Assembly (NCBI GenBank): GCA_009763385.1
Contig: CM019825.1
Coordinates: forward strand, 18,904,457 to 18,968,456
Reading direction: 5' to 3'
From: Coix lacryma-jobi var. lacryma-jobi
Taxonomy: Eukaryota; Streptophyta; Magnoliopsida; Poales; Poaceae
Length of the DNA: 64,000 nucleotides
The position numbers were made by a program, and so were the translations under genes. The notes beneath the pieces were generated by a model. That model saw nothing but the letters and a program-made list of their open reading frames with translations, searched no databases and had not been told where the DNA came from. Positions 47,160 through 59,991 of this stretch are shown here, in pieces (the first letter of the stretch is position 1; each line of letters begins with the position of its first letter).

Positions 47160-47661
47160 TTAGACCATTGCGGGTGGCCTAAGACAAACTTAGATATCTA
47201 AGTAACCGCTCCTTCCACAAACCAAAGGAGCACGACGGCTTTGTAGAAACGATCATTAATCATCACTACTAGTATCAAAGAGAGGGCTAAATCTTCCTCA
47301 AACAATAAGGAAGCGAAGAGTACGTGCCAGGAGGCCGGTTCCATGTCACGCGGAAGAAAACTCTACGTGCGGCGAAAGCCTGGGCGCGTGATGCCGCCGG
47401 TTCACGTCCTGCTCTGGCTATAGCTTTATGCGTTTCGACTTTCGACGAGGAAGTGTCACGGGATGATGATCAGCCGCGGACGCGGGATGGGGAGGCGTAG
47501 CGTAGCGTTGCGGCCACAGCACCAGCACGGCGCTGCGCACCAAAAAAAAGCCATCTGATCATCGCACGGCACAGCACGGGCCGGCGGCCTCAGGGCCTCT
47601 GTTTGCGCCACCGCCCGGCCGCCGACGCACGCGCGCGCGGCGCGGCCGCTTGAGGCCACCT

Positions 47662-47883
47662 TCAGATTCCAAAATCTCTCCAAATATTTTGCGCATAACC
47701 TATTTTAGACGCATGCATGGAACATTAAATATGGGTAAAAGAAATAACTAATTGTACTTTTGGTCTGCTCATGTCGAGACGATTTTTTTAAGTCTAGTTA
47801 GGTCATATTTAGACAAAGTTTAACAAATAACAACGAAAGTGCTACAGTAACATTTCACCACATTTTTCGCGAACTGAAAGACC
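47662..47883 (+). mobile_element. MITE copy (abundant TAA family)
   Basis: The family core (GACGCATGCATGGAACATTAAATATG, then AACGAAAGTGCTACAG) is intact and the right end abuts TAA 47884-47886. The left end is approximate. Confidence 0.7.
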
Positions 47884-47886
47884 TAA

Positions 47887-50208
47887 GGGCTCCTTTGGAT
47901 AAGCGGATCCCCGCCGGGATCCCTGCCCAATCCACGAGTAGAGAAAAGCTCGCGAATCTGGTTCCCTGCTTAGCCCCGATACTCATTTGGATTCATCGCG
48001 TGTCAGAAAAGGCACGTGCCTTCTAGACTCCATCCCCGTCGATCCACCGGGGACAGAAAAAACTCCTTCGCACCCGTTTCTTTCTTTCCCCGTCTGCTCC
48101 CCTCGCTCGGTCGCCTCGCCCAGGGCATCGCGGCTAGGGTTTGAGCGCCGCCGTCTCCATTGCTTGCCCTCGCCGACCATGTCGTGGTTCCAGCCCCTCG
48201 TCACGCTGCCGCCGCCACTCCCCCGGATCCTACCCCAACTTCGATCTGTGCGCGCACTCTCGTCGTGTCGCCGCCGCCGCCCCGTCGACCATGTCGTGGT
48301 TCCAGACCCTCGTCACGCTGCCGCCGCCACTCCCGGATCCTACCCCAACTTCGATCTGTGCGCGCACTCTTGTTGTGCCGCCGCCGCCGCCACCGCCGGG
48401 GTACCGGCTAGATCCCCCTCCAGCCGCGTCATCATGGTCTCCTTAGCACAGCTTGGGCACCTCATCTTCAACTTGGTGGCGGATCTTGGGCATGGCTGGT
48501 GCTTTCGATTGAATCGTGTTCTAGAGTTGCACATCAGATCGTGTATGTCCTGTTCATTGAGCAATTTATTGTGACAGGAAGGGCTGCAGACTCATTCTTG
48601 GCCATGAGTCCATCTCTGTTCAGTACCGTGTCTATGTCTAATTCAATTTGTGGCACAATCCATCTCTCATCTCATTCAATTTGTATTTATCCATCTCTAT
48701 TTAGTTTAATTATGTTTAGTTTTGAATCTGGTTATGAGCCTGCAGAGTTTTGTCCTCCAGAGTGTAATATAATAGCTGTAATGGGAATTAGCATTATTCA
48801 TTTTAAAATATCACCTGTGAATTTGCAGCTTTGCTGGATTAATTAGTCAGTGATAGTTGTAGCTGTAGCACATGTCGCTATTCATTTTAAAGCTGCACCT
48901 TTTCTAGAAATGGAAAATCACTCGTTGTTGATCTTATTTCCCAGGTGTTCAGTTTGTTGTCCACGTACAAAGCGTAGTTCTGCTAAATATCAGAAATCAT
49001 CTGAGACTCTGAATCAGCTGCAAAGTAATTAGCTAGGTTCACGATGTCTGCTGATTTTTGTTCTGAACTTCTCTCCTCTGCTGGTCGAATTTCTAGGGGA
49101 CATGCTTCTGAAGAGATGCATAGATAGTTCGCCTAACATTGAGACATACCCAGATATTGGACAAGTCGCTTTCGGTATTTTTGGTCAAATCTTTGTATCA
49201 GTGTGTATTTCTTGACAATACAGATTTCTTCAATAAGTCACTTTATCTATTGTTTACCTGATTGATCATATTGTTCTTTATCTGGAGCTTTATGTAAGTG
49301 TCCCCTGAAGTTTGAAACTTTGTGTGTGGCTGGCTAGTATGCCATTGATCGTTGAACATAAGTAATTTTTGCAAGCAAGCTGTGTGGAGTACGTCACGCT
49401 CCTAGGAGACAGCTTGTCATCAGTGTTTCCCTCAGCTTTTACCTGAACGCACATAATTTCTTTGCAATCACAATGGTCTTGGCAATTCTCCCATCAGTCT
49501 GGCTCAGGAACCTCATCAGTCTCCTATCATATATTTCTGGTATGTAAAAATATAGAATCTCTACAGCATTACTTCTTATTTCTGATCTTTCAGAAGAATG
49601 TAGGAATTTTAAAGTCAGAACAATCTTTCTAAGGAATGGTAGTATTAGAACTGACTCGTATTACTAATAGTTCCGTTAGTTTCTGAGCAATAAAAGTATT
49701 CTTTCAGTGAAAAAAGGATTGTTCCTGAGTCCTACTCAGCTGGAGGTGTGATCGCAATAAATGCTTATTCATACATGCTTGAATGTGCAGGACATCCGAA
49801 GAGGCAAGATACAACATCAAGATGAAGTGCCATTCATCAAATATGCTAAGAGATCAGAGTGCCATAACGATACTTTTATGTTTATTTCTTGCTCGAAGTG
49901 TATGAAGCTACTTGTCTGTTTTTATTTCCATAATTTGAAAGCCTTCGCAAATGATTGTAATTATACAGCAGTACTAAATTTATTTGTGGTGCTAAGTTTC
50001 AGCTCGAGAAGACATCATTCCTAACTTCTGTGTGTTTTTCTGATTATTTTGAATATATTTTGGTCGCCCGGGATTTATATCCCTGTGTTTTCCAAATGGT
50101 AGCCGGTAATTTTACTCCGATGGGGATAGAGGTGGTAAGTTCAGTGGAGAATATCCCTTGGGGTCTTAAATACACGTGGATTTTCTGGCCCAGCAGCCAA
50201 AGGAGCCC
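47887..50208. mobile_element. Harbinger/Tourist-like element with gene-like cargo
   Basis: Termini GGGCTCCTTTGG and CCAAAGGAGCCC are inverted and flanked by TAA (47884-47886 and 50209-50211). The 2.3-kb interior has a GC-rich promoter or 5' UTR-like part with a 112-bp tandem duplication, followed by AT-rich intron-like DNA. No transposase is recognised. An open frame from 47987 to 48574 spans the duplication but has no known domain. Confidence 0.75.
48175..48398. repeat. 112-bp tandem duplication
   Basis: GACCATGTCGTGGTTCCAG begins at 48175 and again at 48287; the two units are nearly identical over 112 bp. Confidence 0.85.
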
Positions 50209-50211
50209 TAA

Positions 50212-51377
50212 GTGATGTTGCCAGCCAACCAACCTGCTGGCCTCGGTCCGTTGCTGCAAAATGCAGAGTCGGGACTCGGGAGGGGTGACTTCGCGGAGTC
50301 GCACTGTCGCGGCCGCCAACAGCTAGCGCTACGCTACGGATGCTCGATTCCTCCTTCAGTCCTTCCTCCTCTCGCTCGCCGCCGAACGAACGCCGGGCGA
50401 GTCGCGTTGCGTTGCGGGAACGGCCGGCGGTTGCGTCAGGACGGGTCTCGGACGCTGCAGTGCACGGCGGACGCTGATGCCCTGCGGCTGCGGGTCCCGT
50501 TGGCGTTGGACGCATGGCCCCGCTAGGGAATTAAATTGAATGCACCCCGGGTGCACTCTGCGCCTGTGCACCCCCATGGTGGATGATTGACACATGGCGG
50601 TAAAGAATATCATGCGGACACTAGATAACATGCGTGGAGATTAAATTTAGAAAATGGACCACAACATGTGAGAAGTTAGTTCTTGCGAATTTTGCTGGAC
50701 ATAGGATTTAATTTTCTACACGTGTCAATTTATTTCCGCGGCTAGCTGCGGCTTGCAGTTCGAGCCCGCTTGGACGTGTGCCCCTGCCCATGTAAGCATG
50801 GCGTACGCATGCATACCAGGCCGGCCTGGGCCCTCTGCCTGGACTCTTACATTCGATTCGATGGAAAGCATAGCAATTAGCAACGCAGTCTGCACTATGC
50901 ACGGCTCCCATCCATCAGCCCATGCATTCGTGCTTCCCACGGTCTTTGACCTGCTATTCTGCTGCTGCTGCTGCTGCTGCTGCTTCTTCTTCTTTTCTTT
51001 CAACAACAAATGACATTCTGCTTTTAAGATGGCTTTTCTAATGTCAACGTGTGATACAGGTGTGCCCAGCTTCATCAAGTGCTTTACTCGGACAAAACAC
51101 ATGCTGGGAGATCGATGAAGGCAGTCATTTTCTTTATATAAATAATGTAGGTGATTATTATCTGTATATGTTTGGCAACCAGCCCATTTTATTGAACTAT
51201 CAACGGGCGGACAATGGTGCTTTTTGATCACATCTCAAGACCTACCGGCAAATGGTGTGCTGGTTATATATGACTGCTTTAGGCACAAAGCTGATTCTCT
51301 TGTCGCTATGGCTTCTAAAGAAACTGAAGCGAAGTTGGTTTATCTAAAGTCCTACCAAAGGATGCACGACTAATACT
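50212..51377. other. Spacer with CTG/TTC microsatellite
   Basis: A (CTG)n run (50959-50983) merges into TTC repeats. Otherwise no gene or paired repeat is recognised; GC-rich open frames at 50212-50526 look random. Confidence 0.5.
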
Positions 51378-51867
51378 CGATGGCAATTTCTATCTGAAAC
51401 CCAAAACCCGGTGGGTAAAAACTCTATTAGAGCAAGAGTATGGCTAATTTTTTACTCATGGGTAACTCAACGGGAAAGAAGTTTTACCCAACAGGTAATG
51501 CGGGTAAGGGGGTGAGACTGCATTGTCCATACCCATTAACTCCTGCGTCCAAAGTCACCACCGCACAACCCAACAAGCTCGATAATACTCAAATTATATA
51601 TGAACTTTGCTCATATAGCTGGTTTGTTTGATAAATTTACTATTGATTTTATAAATTGTGATGATTTAGTTGGAATTGTCAGCCTAAAAAATATATTGAT
51701 ATATGTAATTTTGACTCACAAACATTCTTGCCCATGGGTTACCCGCATAAATAAGCAAGGGTATGGGAAAAAAAACTCTTACCCATGAGTATGGGTAAAA
51801 TATTTTTTCGTGGATAAGGGTATGAGTGGCGCATACCCAACGAGTAATTATCCATTGTCATCCCTAC
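51378..51867 (-). mobile_element. Non-autonomous DNA element (ACCCATGGGTAA family), copy A
   Basis: It is the reverse-complement relative of 58118-58676. It is rich in TACCCATGGGTAA-type words near both ends, and the right end reads ATTGTCATCCCTAC. Boundaries approximate. Confidence 0.6.
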
Positions 51868-52097
51868 TAGGGTCCTAGATTACACGGTACTCTCTCTGCC
51901 CTCAAAGAATGCAATTTTAGCTTAGTAGCACGTCAAACATGTTAGCCAACAATGATGTATCAGTTTTTGTTCATGTTTGCACGTCCTAGGACTCTTCTTG
52001 TTTGTAGCTTTCTCAACCGGATTGTACATGTACAAGAGGCGCAAGCCTATGAACAATTCAATTGAGTTGTCACAAATCTTTTACTATCAGCTTACAT

Positions 52098-53890
52098 GGT
52101 ATCAACCGCTCCTCGATCCACATCTTCCGCTGCTCTTCTTCTCTGAACCCCGGCGCCGCCATGAGCTCCTCGTCCTCCTCCTCATCGTCGTCATCTGACA
52201 ACTCTGACGCCGACTCACTGCTCCCTCACATGCTACTCGTCCACACCGAACTCGCCGCGCCGACGATCGTCCACGGCATCAACATCCAATCTCGTGTGCT
52301 GATCGTCCTGGACTTCAACGACGCGAACTATGTCACCTGGACAATATGGCCTCCGCGACCATGTCGACGCCTCTCAGGCTCGTGGCGACAACGATTGGGT
52401 GTAGAACGACTGCGCGATCGTGTTGTGGTTCTACAAGCGCATCAGCCCCGAGCTTCTTTCCATGGTCTCGGCGGACGCAGACACCGCATACTCTCTCTGA
52501 TGTGGCGTCCGCAACCTCTTCCGCGACAAAAAAAGACACATGTGCCGTCTACCTGGGTGCTGAGTTCCGCAAGTGCTATCAGGGCGATCTCCCCGTCCTC
52601 GACTATTGCTCCCGCAAGAAAACGATGGTGAATCGACTCGCTGGTCTTGGCGCTCCGGTGGGCGACAAAGATCTCATCTACAACATCGTCTGCGGCCTCA
52701 ACCCCAGTCTTCATCACGTGATCCCGCATATCACTATGCGTTGACGCCTACCCTCCTCCCTCAAGACTCGATCCATGCTCCAACTTGAGGAGTCCCGCAT
52801 ATCCATGCTCGTTGTTGTCAAATAAAAAAACTTGAGGAGCACCGGATCGCCGAGTCTACCAAGATGCAGGCTGCCGCGACCCTCGTCACCCCAACCACCA
52901 GTACCGGCTCCGGTGCGTCGTCCGCGCCATCACCCACACTGGCCAACCTCCAAGCCACTGCTGCGCCCGGTGTGCCCACTTCCTTCGGCGCACCACCAAA
53001 ACAGCCGGGCCCGGCTTCCACTGCTGTGCACAACGTTCGGCCACGGTCTCCTTCTACCTCCAATGCCAAGAAGAAGAAGACGAAGAAAGGCGCCCCACAA
53101 CAGCAATCGCCGCCACGCCTGGCTACTGGCCCACGATGAATCCATGGTCTGGGATGGTTCAGGCGTGGTCGTTCCAGGCGCCATCCCCCTATACAAGTGC
53201 TGGCGTTCTTGATGCTCGTCCTTCAACGACTGCCCCATAGGCTCATGTTGCCGGTGCTCGTCGCAACTGGATCCTCAGCTGCTCGCGACTCTCAACAACA
53301 TCTCTCTGAACCAGCCACCGTCCACCGACAAATGGTTCTTCAACACCAGCGCCTCATCTCACATGTCTCAAAGCTCTAGTAACATCTTCTCCCTCTCTCC
53401 TAACACCTCCCAAACTCGGATCATCATTGGAAATGGGACCTCTCTTCCCATAACCCACACTGGATCCTCCTCAATCCCCACTTCACCAACCCTCTGTCTC
53501 TACAGAATGTTCTGATTTCTCCATCACTTATCAAAAACCTTGTTTCTGTTCGTGCTCTCACACGTGACAATCCTATCACGGTTGAATTTGACAATTGTTG
53601 TTTCTCTATTAAGGATCGACACACCAAGAAGGTGATACTCCGAAGTAACAGCTAGGGCGAACTCTATCCACTGCAACAGACGGCTTCTGCTTCCTCCCAC
53701 TGCCTCACAACCGTCTCTGCAGACCAGTGGCACCAAAGATTTGGACACCCCGGCACTGAATCCTTTCGTCGCCTTCTACAATCCTTTTCATTCACTTATA
53801 ATGAGGATCTTATGCACACTTTCATGCTTGTCGTATAGGCAAAAACGTTCGTCAAATCTCTTGCTCTCAGCTTACAAAACCAACTCTAAT
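52098..53890 (+). pseudogene. Decayed copia gag / pre-integrase fragment
   Basis: A primer-binding-like TGGTATCA lies at 52098. Frames scattered over 52160-52740 encode a copia gag (UBN2-type) with pieces such as LDFNDANYVTW, CEFRKC-like and NIVCGLNPSLHHV. Then 53320-53890 encodes a protease-to-pre-integrase remnant (SADQWHQRFGHPG). Multiple frameshifts and stops are present. No LTRs and no reverse transcriptase are seen, so this is an old truncated copy. Confidence 0.75.
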
Positions 53891-54089
53891 TTGATAAAGT
53901 TTATCAAAAATATTAATATTTATGAATATTAAATATGTGTTGTTAGGTTCGTGCTTAGCACGTGTTCATCAAGGAGTAGAAGTCTAACGCGTCATGCCGA
54001 GGTGCTAATGCGCTAAACCACAACCACGGACGGTTCACCAAGGGCGATTATACACATTGCCGTATGGAAACACATGACGACAGACATGT

Positions 54090-54385
54090 TTAGTTGCTAC
54101 CAAAATTTCAAAAGATTTTGAGTCTAGGCCACTTAGTTTGGATCTAAACAGAGGTCCATAAAGTTGAGAAAACGAGACCGGGAAAAATTTGGAATTTGGA
54201 ACCATGAAGGTCCAAAAAACTTGTAATTTTGCATTAAAACTCGTGTAGACGAATTATACAGTGTTATTTATAATAACTCACATAAAAATTTGCAGTCAAC
54301 TAAACAGCAACTTGTAAAATTTTGAGATGTAAAATTTATAGCCAAAATATTTGGAACGTAAAGATTTGGGATCTAAACAGACCCG
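54090..54385. mobile_element. Possible MITE with TGTTTAG...CTAAACA ends
   Basis: Starts CATGTTTAGTTGCTACC and ends GGGATCTAAACAGACC, weakly inverted; AT-rich, no coding content. No clean duplication. Confidence 0.35.
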
Positions 54386-54882
54386 CTCGACGGAGGTCAA
54401 CTTTGTTGTAAATTGTGTGCGCAGTGCCCAATGGATGCTAATTACTGCGGCCTAGCGTATGGCGGAATGGGGCGATACATCATCCTCTGGTGAAACGAGC
54501 CACGAAGCTTGGAACTTGTACTCCGTAGCCAATTCACTGTCATCCGCCTCTTGCTATCTCCAATATACTCCTAGTAACTCGCGAACATGCATTCGTCATT
54601 CGTGCCTTCGAGGAGCATATATATACGGGATATGTGAAATCTACCGTACGGAGTATGCATTTGCGATCTGCGATCTGGCTAGCTGCTGCTCTCTGTACAC
54701 TCTACAGAGGCAGAGTATCCGTTTGGATCAACGTTTGGTTCGTGCGCGTACTTCTCATTCGTTATTCTTGTTCATCTCTCCATTTTTAGTTGCAAAATGA
54801 TCTGAAAACTATACCATTTTGTCAATTTCCCGTGCCTGCTGCTGCGTTCACTACCTAACAGACGCGACGCACCTCCTCGGCC

Positions 54883-56096
54883 ATGTCCGGCACTATCAGC
54901 TTCATGACGTACAACGTCTGGTCATGCGAGCACGTCGCGGTCTACCGAAGGATACAGTCCATCTGCGAGATCATAGGGCGACATGACCCGGACGTCATCT
55001 TCTTGCAGGTGATCCGTAAAATTCTTGAAATCTATTTCCTCTCCCCCTCAGGGCCATGGCCTCATGCCCCCTCGGCCCCTCATGGGTACACCTGGCTTGC
55101 GCTTACAATCTAGTATACTCACCTGCTGACCTGCAGGAGGTCACTGATTACATTTACAGCATCTTCCAAGAGGCTCCATGGTGGAAAAATTACGACAGGT
55201 TCTCATCAAAGGATGAACATCAAAATCCTTCCTCTTTCTGTCTTCTGGTAATCATGAGCTACTACTGCATTCTTGTCTCTCTTTCTGAAAATGGCACTCG
55301 ATTTGTTTCAAGAACAACCGATGCGGAAGCGGAACCCTTAATTTAATTTGTTGATCTTACCATTTGGACCATATGGTTGCAGCTGAGCAAGTTGAGCGCC
55401 GAAGAGGTGGTTCTTCCCCAATACGAAACCCGCTCCTCCCCGGGCTCGCCGTCGCGGTTTCCTCGTGCGGGGAGCGTACCTTATGGTCTGCTTTCAGCAT
55501 GGGTGTACAAGAACCCGCGCCGCCTGCGCGCGGCGACGTGCCTCCTCGAGAGCCCGACTCCGGCGCACGTAGGCTGCGTGCGCCGGCGTGCCCGGGCCAG
55601 CGCTTTCCTGGAGCACTTCGACGCCGTCCACCAGCCACGCAAAGATGAGAGGAGCTTCGTGCTCGACGAGAACGTCGTGCTCGGCGGTGACCTGGGCTGG
55701 GACGACGACCTGGACGGGCCGCTCCGGCTGGGCGGCGACGGGTGGGTGGACGCCTAGCTGGAGCTGCGGGGCGGCGGCGGGTGGACCTATGACGCGGTGG
55801 CGAACCCGATGATTAAGGGGCTTAGCTTGCCGGCGGAGCGGAGGAGGCCGGACAGGTTCATCTGCAAGCTGAGGGACTTCACGCTTGAGAGCGTCGAGAT
55901 GGTCGGAGTGGAACCCATTCCCGACGTGATACGCTTCGACGACAAGGGCAACTTTGTGCCTGTACTCCCCAGCCATCACTTCGGCTTGCTGCTTACCATC
56001 AAACCGAAAAATAAGCCCTTGTTTTGTTTCCCAAAAATATATTTCGTTTCAGCTCCAGTAGCACTTGATATTGGCATATTTGGTTTCAGCATTTAA
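54883..56096 (+). pseudogene. TDP2-like endonuclease/exonuclease/phosphatase gene, broken
   Basis: Exons 54883-55008, 55137-55247 and 55383-56096 join in phase with GT-AG introns. The order of motifs matches plant tyrosyl-DNA phosphodiesterase 2: MTYNVW, FLQ|EVT spanning the first junction, YSIFQEAPWW, LLSK, LESPTPA, VVLGGDLGWDDDLDGP, GWTYD, NPM and HFGLLLT. TDP2 releases protein adducts from DNA 5' ends and repairs topoisomerase II damage. A TAG at 55755-55757 replaces the Trp codon expected in the VDAW motif. The catalytic GGDMNW-type motif reads GGDLGW and the terminal SDHFG motif reads SHHFG. The middle of exon 3 is also poorly conserved. It is probably a pseudogene, though a diverged paralogue is not excluded. 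Confidence 0.78.
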
Positions 56097-56475
56097 ATTT
56101 TTTATCTATGGATATTGGCATATTCGTTGATAGGGCAATGCTACGGTATAACTCTTACCTACCATGAGGTAATAGCTCAAATAATTCTGAGCCATTGATT
56201 TTTTTAGTTTTTTAATTAATTAATTATTCTAGAAAAAGAAAAAATATTTTCAAATCCCTTTAATCAAGGGAGACACGGATGGGCATGCAGCTATGTCCTT
56301 TTTTATGCGCATGGATGTATCTCCGTTTCCTTTTATTTGCATGACTTAACTACAAAAGTATAAATTACATACAAGAAAATATCAACAATTAACGTGTTAA
56401 TTATGCCATGAAAGTTTTTTTGAACGCAATTGTGCCATGAACTTTAGCTGTCTAATAAAATATATTACATACTAA

Positions 56476-56846
56476 GGGCATGTTTGGATCCATGGTAAAA
56501 ATTTTAGTTTTGCACTTTTTTCTCTCTTTTTGCCATAGAATCCAAACACCTTGGCAAAAAAGTTGGCAAAAGAGCAAAATTTTTGTTAGTTCCTCTTGCC
56601 ACCAAAACCTGGCAAAATAGGCCAAAAAGCCTGGGGTGGGCGCCCGAACGCCCACTACCCCCGGTCCCCATCCACCTGCGCGTCATAAATGAGGTCAAAT
56701 CATCATTAAATATGGGCAAATCGGTCATTGTGCAGTCATTAATGTAACTTTAGCCATGGGATCCAAACAGCTCTACAAGACAAAAGTTTTGGCTACAAAA
56801 ATTTTGCCAAAGTTTTGCTAGTGGCAACTTGGATTCAAACACGCCC
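56476..56846. mobile_element. Tourist-like MITE
   Basis: TAA duplication (56473-56475 and 56847-56849). Inverted termini GGGCATGTTTGGATCCA and the complement of GGGCGTGTTTGAATCCA. No coding content. Confidence 0.85.
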
Positions 56847-56849
56847 TAA

Positions 56850-57663
56850 TAACACATTATATATCTAGCATGTACATTATACTAACTCAATTAAACTATA
56901 TTATGTAATTGAGAGGACCTTCTAATTAAACATGTAACTATAGTAAAATTTTATATATGTACTACATAAAGTTTTATACACTTTTTGGCTGTTGTGTGCG
57001 TTGGGCACATATTTACGTACGTCAGTTTGCGTGACTAAGTTACACGTGCTTCAAAAAAGTAGTTAGTTTATTCTAATTAAGTTACGTTTTATCTAAAGTT
57101 GCAAAAATAAAAATGATTCGCCATATCTAATAGATTATATATGTATCATTTAGATCTAAAAATGATTTGTATATCTAAAACTTTCCTTATATCACATATT
57201 ACCTCCTAGGAAGTAATACATAATTCTGACCATTCAATCTAATTAAATAAACGGTTCACGGTTATTTAGAGATACTACAACAAGTCTCTTGTTGATATGT
57301 TGTCATGGGCATAGTTAATCATCTTTCTCTTGTGTTGCTAAAAATATGTTGCCAATGTTGGATGTTTATGTGCACTTATGAATTTAGCAAAAAAAAAATG
57401 TACACACGTTGCAACTAATGTTTTCATTACAATGCAATGATAATCTAAAAAAAAGTTTCAAAGTTATTTTAAGATAATATATCAAGTACTATCAACCACA
57501 CACGTGCGCAAGATATGTCGAAACTTTTACAGTTTTATCATGCAACCTCCCAAGATCATAAGTAGTCACTCACTCCCACCAAAACCTTCATTTCCATAGA
57601 GGTTAGGAAACATTATCCATAGATAAAAAATTAACTATGCCCATAACAATATCTCCATAGATA
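56850..57663. other. AT-rich spacer, nothing recognised
   Basis: No gene or paired termini seen; open frames are short. Confidence 0.5.
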
Positions 57664-57922
57664 CTCCCTCCAGTTTGGTAAAGAAAGTTGTTTTGGACAA
57701 GTTTTGGGTCAAACATTGGAAATATAAATCATGAATAAATTTTAAATTATTGAGTTTAGAGATATAAAAATCATATAAATAAATTTGTCTTGAAAAATAC
57801 TTTCATAAAAATATACATATACCACTTTCCAATAAATATTCTTAAAAAACAAGTGGTCAAAGTTATGTTTTGGAGACCGTGCCGCTGTCTGAAACGACTT
57901 ATTTTTACCAAACCGGAGGGAG
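57664..57922 (+). mobile_element. Stowaway MITE
   Basis: TA duplication (57662-57663, 57923-57924) and inverted termini CTCCCTCCAGTTTGGTA / TACCAAACCGGAGGGAG. Same family as 7488-7748. Confidence 0.9.
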
Positions 57923-58117
57923 TATATATTATCTCGGATCCATGCCAAAACAGGTATATTATCTCCAAGGTTGGATGCCAATTGTAGAGTGTGAAGTTGT
58001 TCTAGGATATAATTAGTGCTTTAATTCTTCTAAATATACCTTTTTCTAGCCACAGTCCTACACCGATCTCACATTTGATGCGTCAGGTCCTCATTCTTGT
58101 GAGTTCTGACCTCAGAG

Positions 58118-58676
58118 GTAGGGATGACAATAGGTAATTACCCGCTGGGTAAGTGTTGCTCATCCTTTTATCCACGAAGAAATATTTTACCCACTAATTT
58201 ACTCATACTCATACTTGGGTATGAGTTTTTTTCTCATACCCTTACCCATGAAGGTAACGGGTACCTGTGGGTTATCCATGGGCAAGAATGTTTGCAAGTC
58301 AAAATTACATGTATCAATATATTAGGCTCTCAATTCCAACTAAAATATCACACTTTACAAAAATTAATAGTAAATTCATCAAACAAACCAGCTACGGAGT
58401 ACATGAACAAAGTTCACATATAGTATGAATATTATTGAGCTTGTGTTGTGCGGTGGTGACTTTAAACGCATGATTTCTATAAATTGAATCGGGTTCAATT
58501 TATCCATGGGTTGACGGGTATGTGCAATGCAGTCTCACACTCTTACTCGCAATACCCGTCGGGTAAGAATTCTTTCCCATTAAATTACCTATGGGTAAAA
58601 AAATAGTCATGCCCTTGTCCTAATAATGTTTTTATCCATCGGGTTTCGGGTTACGTGTAAAAATTGTCATCTTTAC
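58118..58676 (+). mobile_element. Non-autonomous DNA element (ACCCATGGGTAA family), copy B
   Basis: Inverted termini GTAGGGATGACAAT and ATTGTCATCTTTAC with TACCC/GGGTA words in both subterminal parts. The flanks CCTCAGAG and CTCAGGAG resemble a mutated 8-bp duplication, which would point to hAT. It is homologous to 51378-51867 inverted. Confidence 0.65.
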
Positions 58677-59602
58677 TCAGGAGTGGAGAGGTGCTGGTAT
58701 TTTTTGTTCGGAGAGGAGACTGAAGATGAGGTCGTATGCTGTCTAGGTTTTGGTTTTTTTTCCTATAGCATCTAGTAGTGGCAAATAGCCTCGTAACACT
58801 ATCTTTGACAGATTATGCATCACACTATCCATACCCAAAATGGGTGGTTCACAAGTAAACAACACCCTCCAACAGAAAAGGCAATAGAGGACCTATTTTG
58901 CGTCCACCGCGAAACGAAGCCCAAATTTGAGTCGTTCTCTCTTCTTGACACAAATCTCTGGCGATGGACTTGTTGAAGAGGCGAAATAGGTGGCACCTGG
59001 AACTTCCACTCGGGGGGAGGTTGCGTCCGCATCGCCGATGGGGGTTGCCCCTGCTCAACAGCCTGCACCCTCCCTGCTCGCCCGTTCGTGCCCACCCTTG
59101 CTCGTCCTCCGTGCCGCCTGGATCTCGCCTATCCGCACCGCCGAGGTTGGCCTGGATCTTGCCGAGACGGATAGAGCAAAGGGGCGCAGAGCGTCGTCAC
59201 CTTCGACAGTGGTGGAGCAGAGGCCGATGGGAGCTGGAGTCGGAGCTGGGGAAGATTGGGAGGCACGTTGGCGGTGGAGAGGTGCTATGCTCCAACGTGG
59301 AGTCGGCAATCGGGGCGAGCAGAGAGAGGCAGGTGGGTGGAGACTAGCGCTCGGCGAGGAGGGAGGTAGGTGGCGACGGTGTTCGGGGCTTGCTCTATTG
59401 GGGAACACAAGTTTAAGGGTGTGACTTTTTTTTTACTTTAGAAGACCTATACTTTGGAATGAGTCTTGTTTGTTGTTGGAGGCAGACTAATACAACATCT
59501 ATCCAACAACAACACACCTGGAATTCAGTGGACCCCGGGTCTAAATTGTGACTCATTCGCCCCTACGAGTGTGGTCAATGCCTATCTCCATATACGGAGT
59601 AA
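58677..59602. other. Spacer with a GC-rich block, no gene assigned
   Basis: 58960-59420 is GC-rich with overlapping open frames on both strands, none with a recognisable domain or promoter. It may be captured or degenerate coding DNA. Confidence 0.4.
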
Positions 59603-59981
59603 GAGCATCTCCAGCAGCTCCCCTTTCTCATCCCTCATCCCCATAAATCTGCTATATTGGGGGAGATAAGCCAATTTTACTTCTCCAGCAGTTCCCCTGT
59701 ATGGTCCCCTTTTATTGGTGATCACCAATATATGCTCCATCTCCCCTCATATAAAGAGGGAGTTGCATCTCCCTCAATAGCTGGGGTCCACCACTAACAT
59801 TCATTATCTTCTACACATGCATGACTATCACATTCTTCTGACATGTGGACCCCATACGTATTGTGGGAGATTATTGGTGATCTGTTGGAGCATCTTCTCC
59901 AATAGCCTAGAAAAATAGTATTGATGATCACCGATATCAATCTATTGTGGATGAAATATTGGGGAGTTGTTGCAGATGCTC
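59603..59981. mobile_element. Harbinger-like MITE (GAGCATCTCC termini)
   Basis: TAA duplication (59600-59602 and 59982-59984). Inverted termini GAGCATCTCCAGCAG and CTGTTGCAGATGCTC-type (ends GCAGATGCTC). Confidence 0.85.
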
Positions 59982-59991
59982 TAACAAATAA

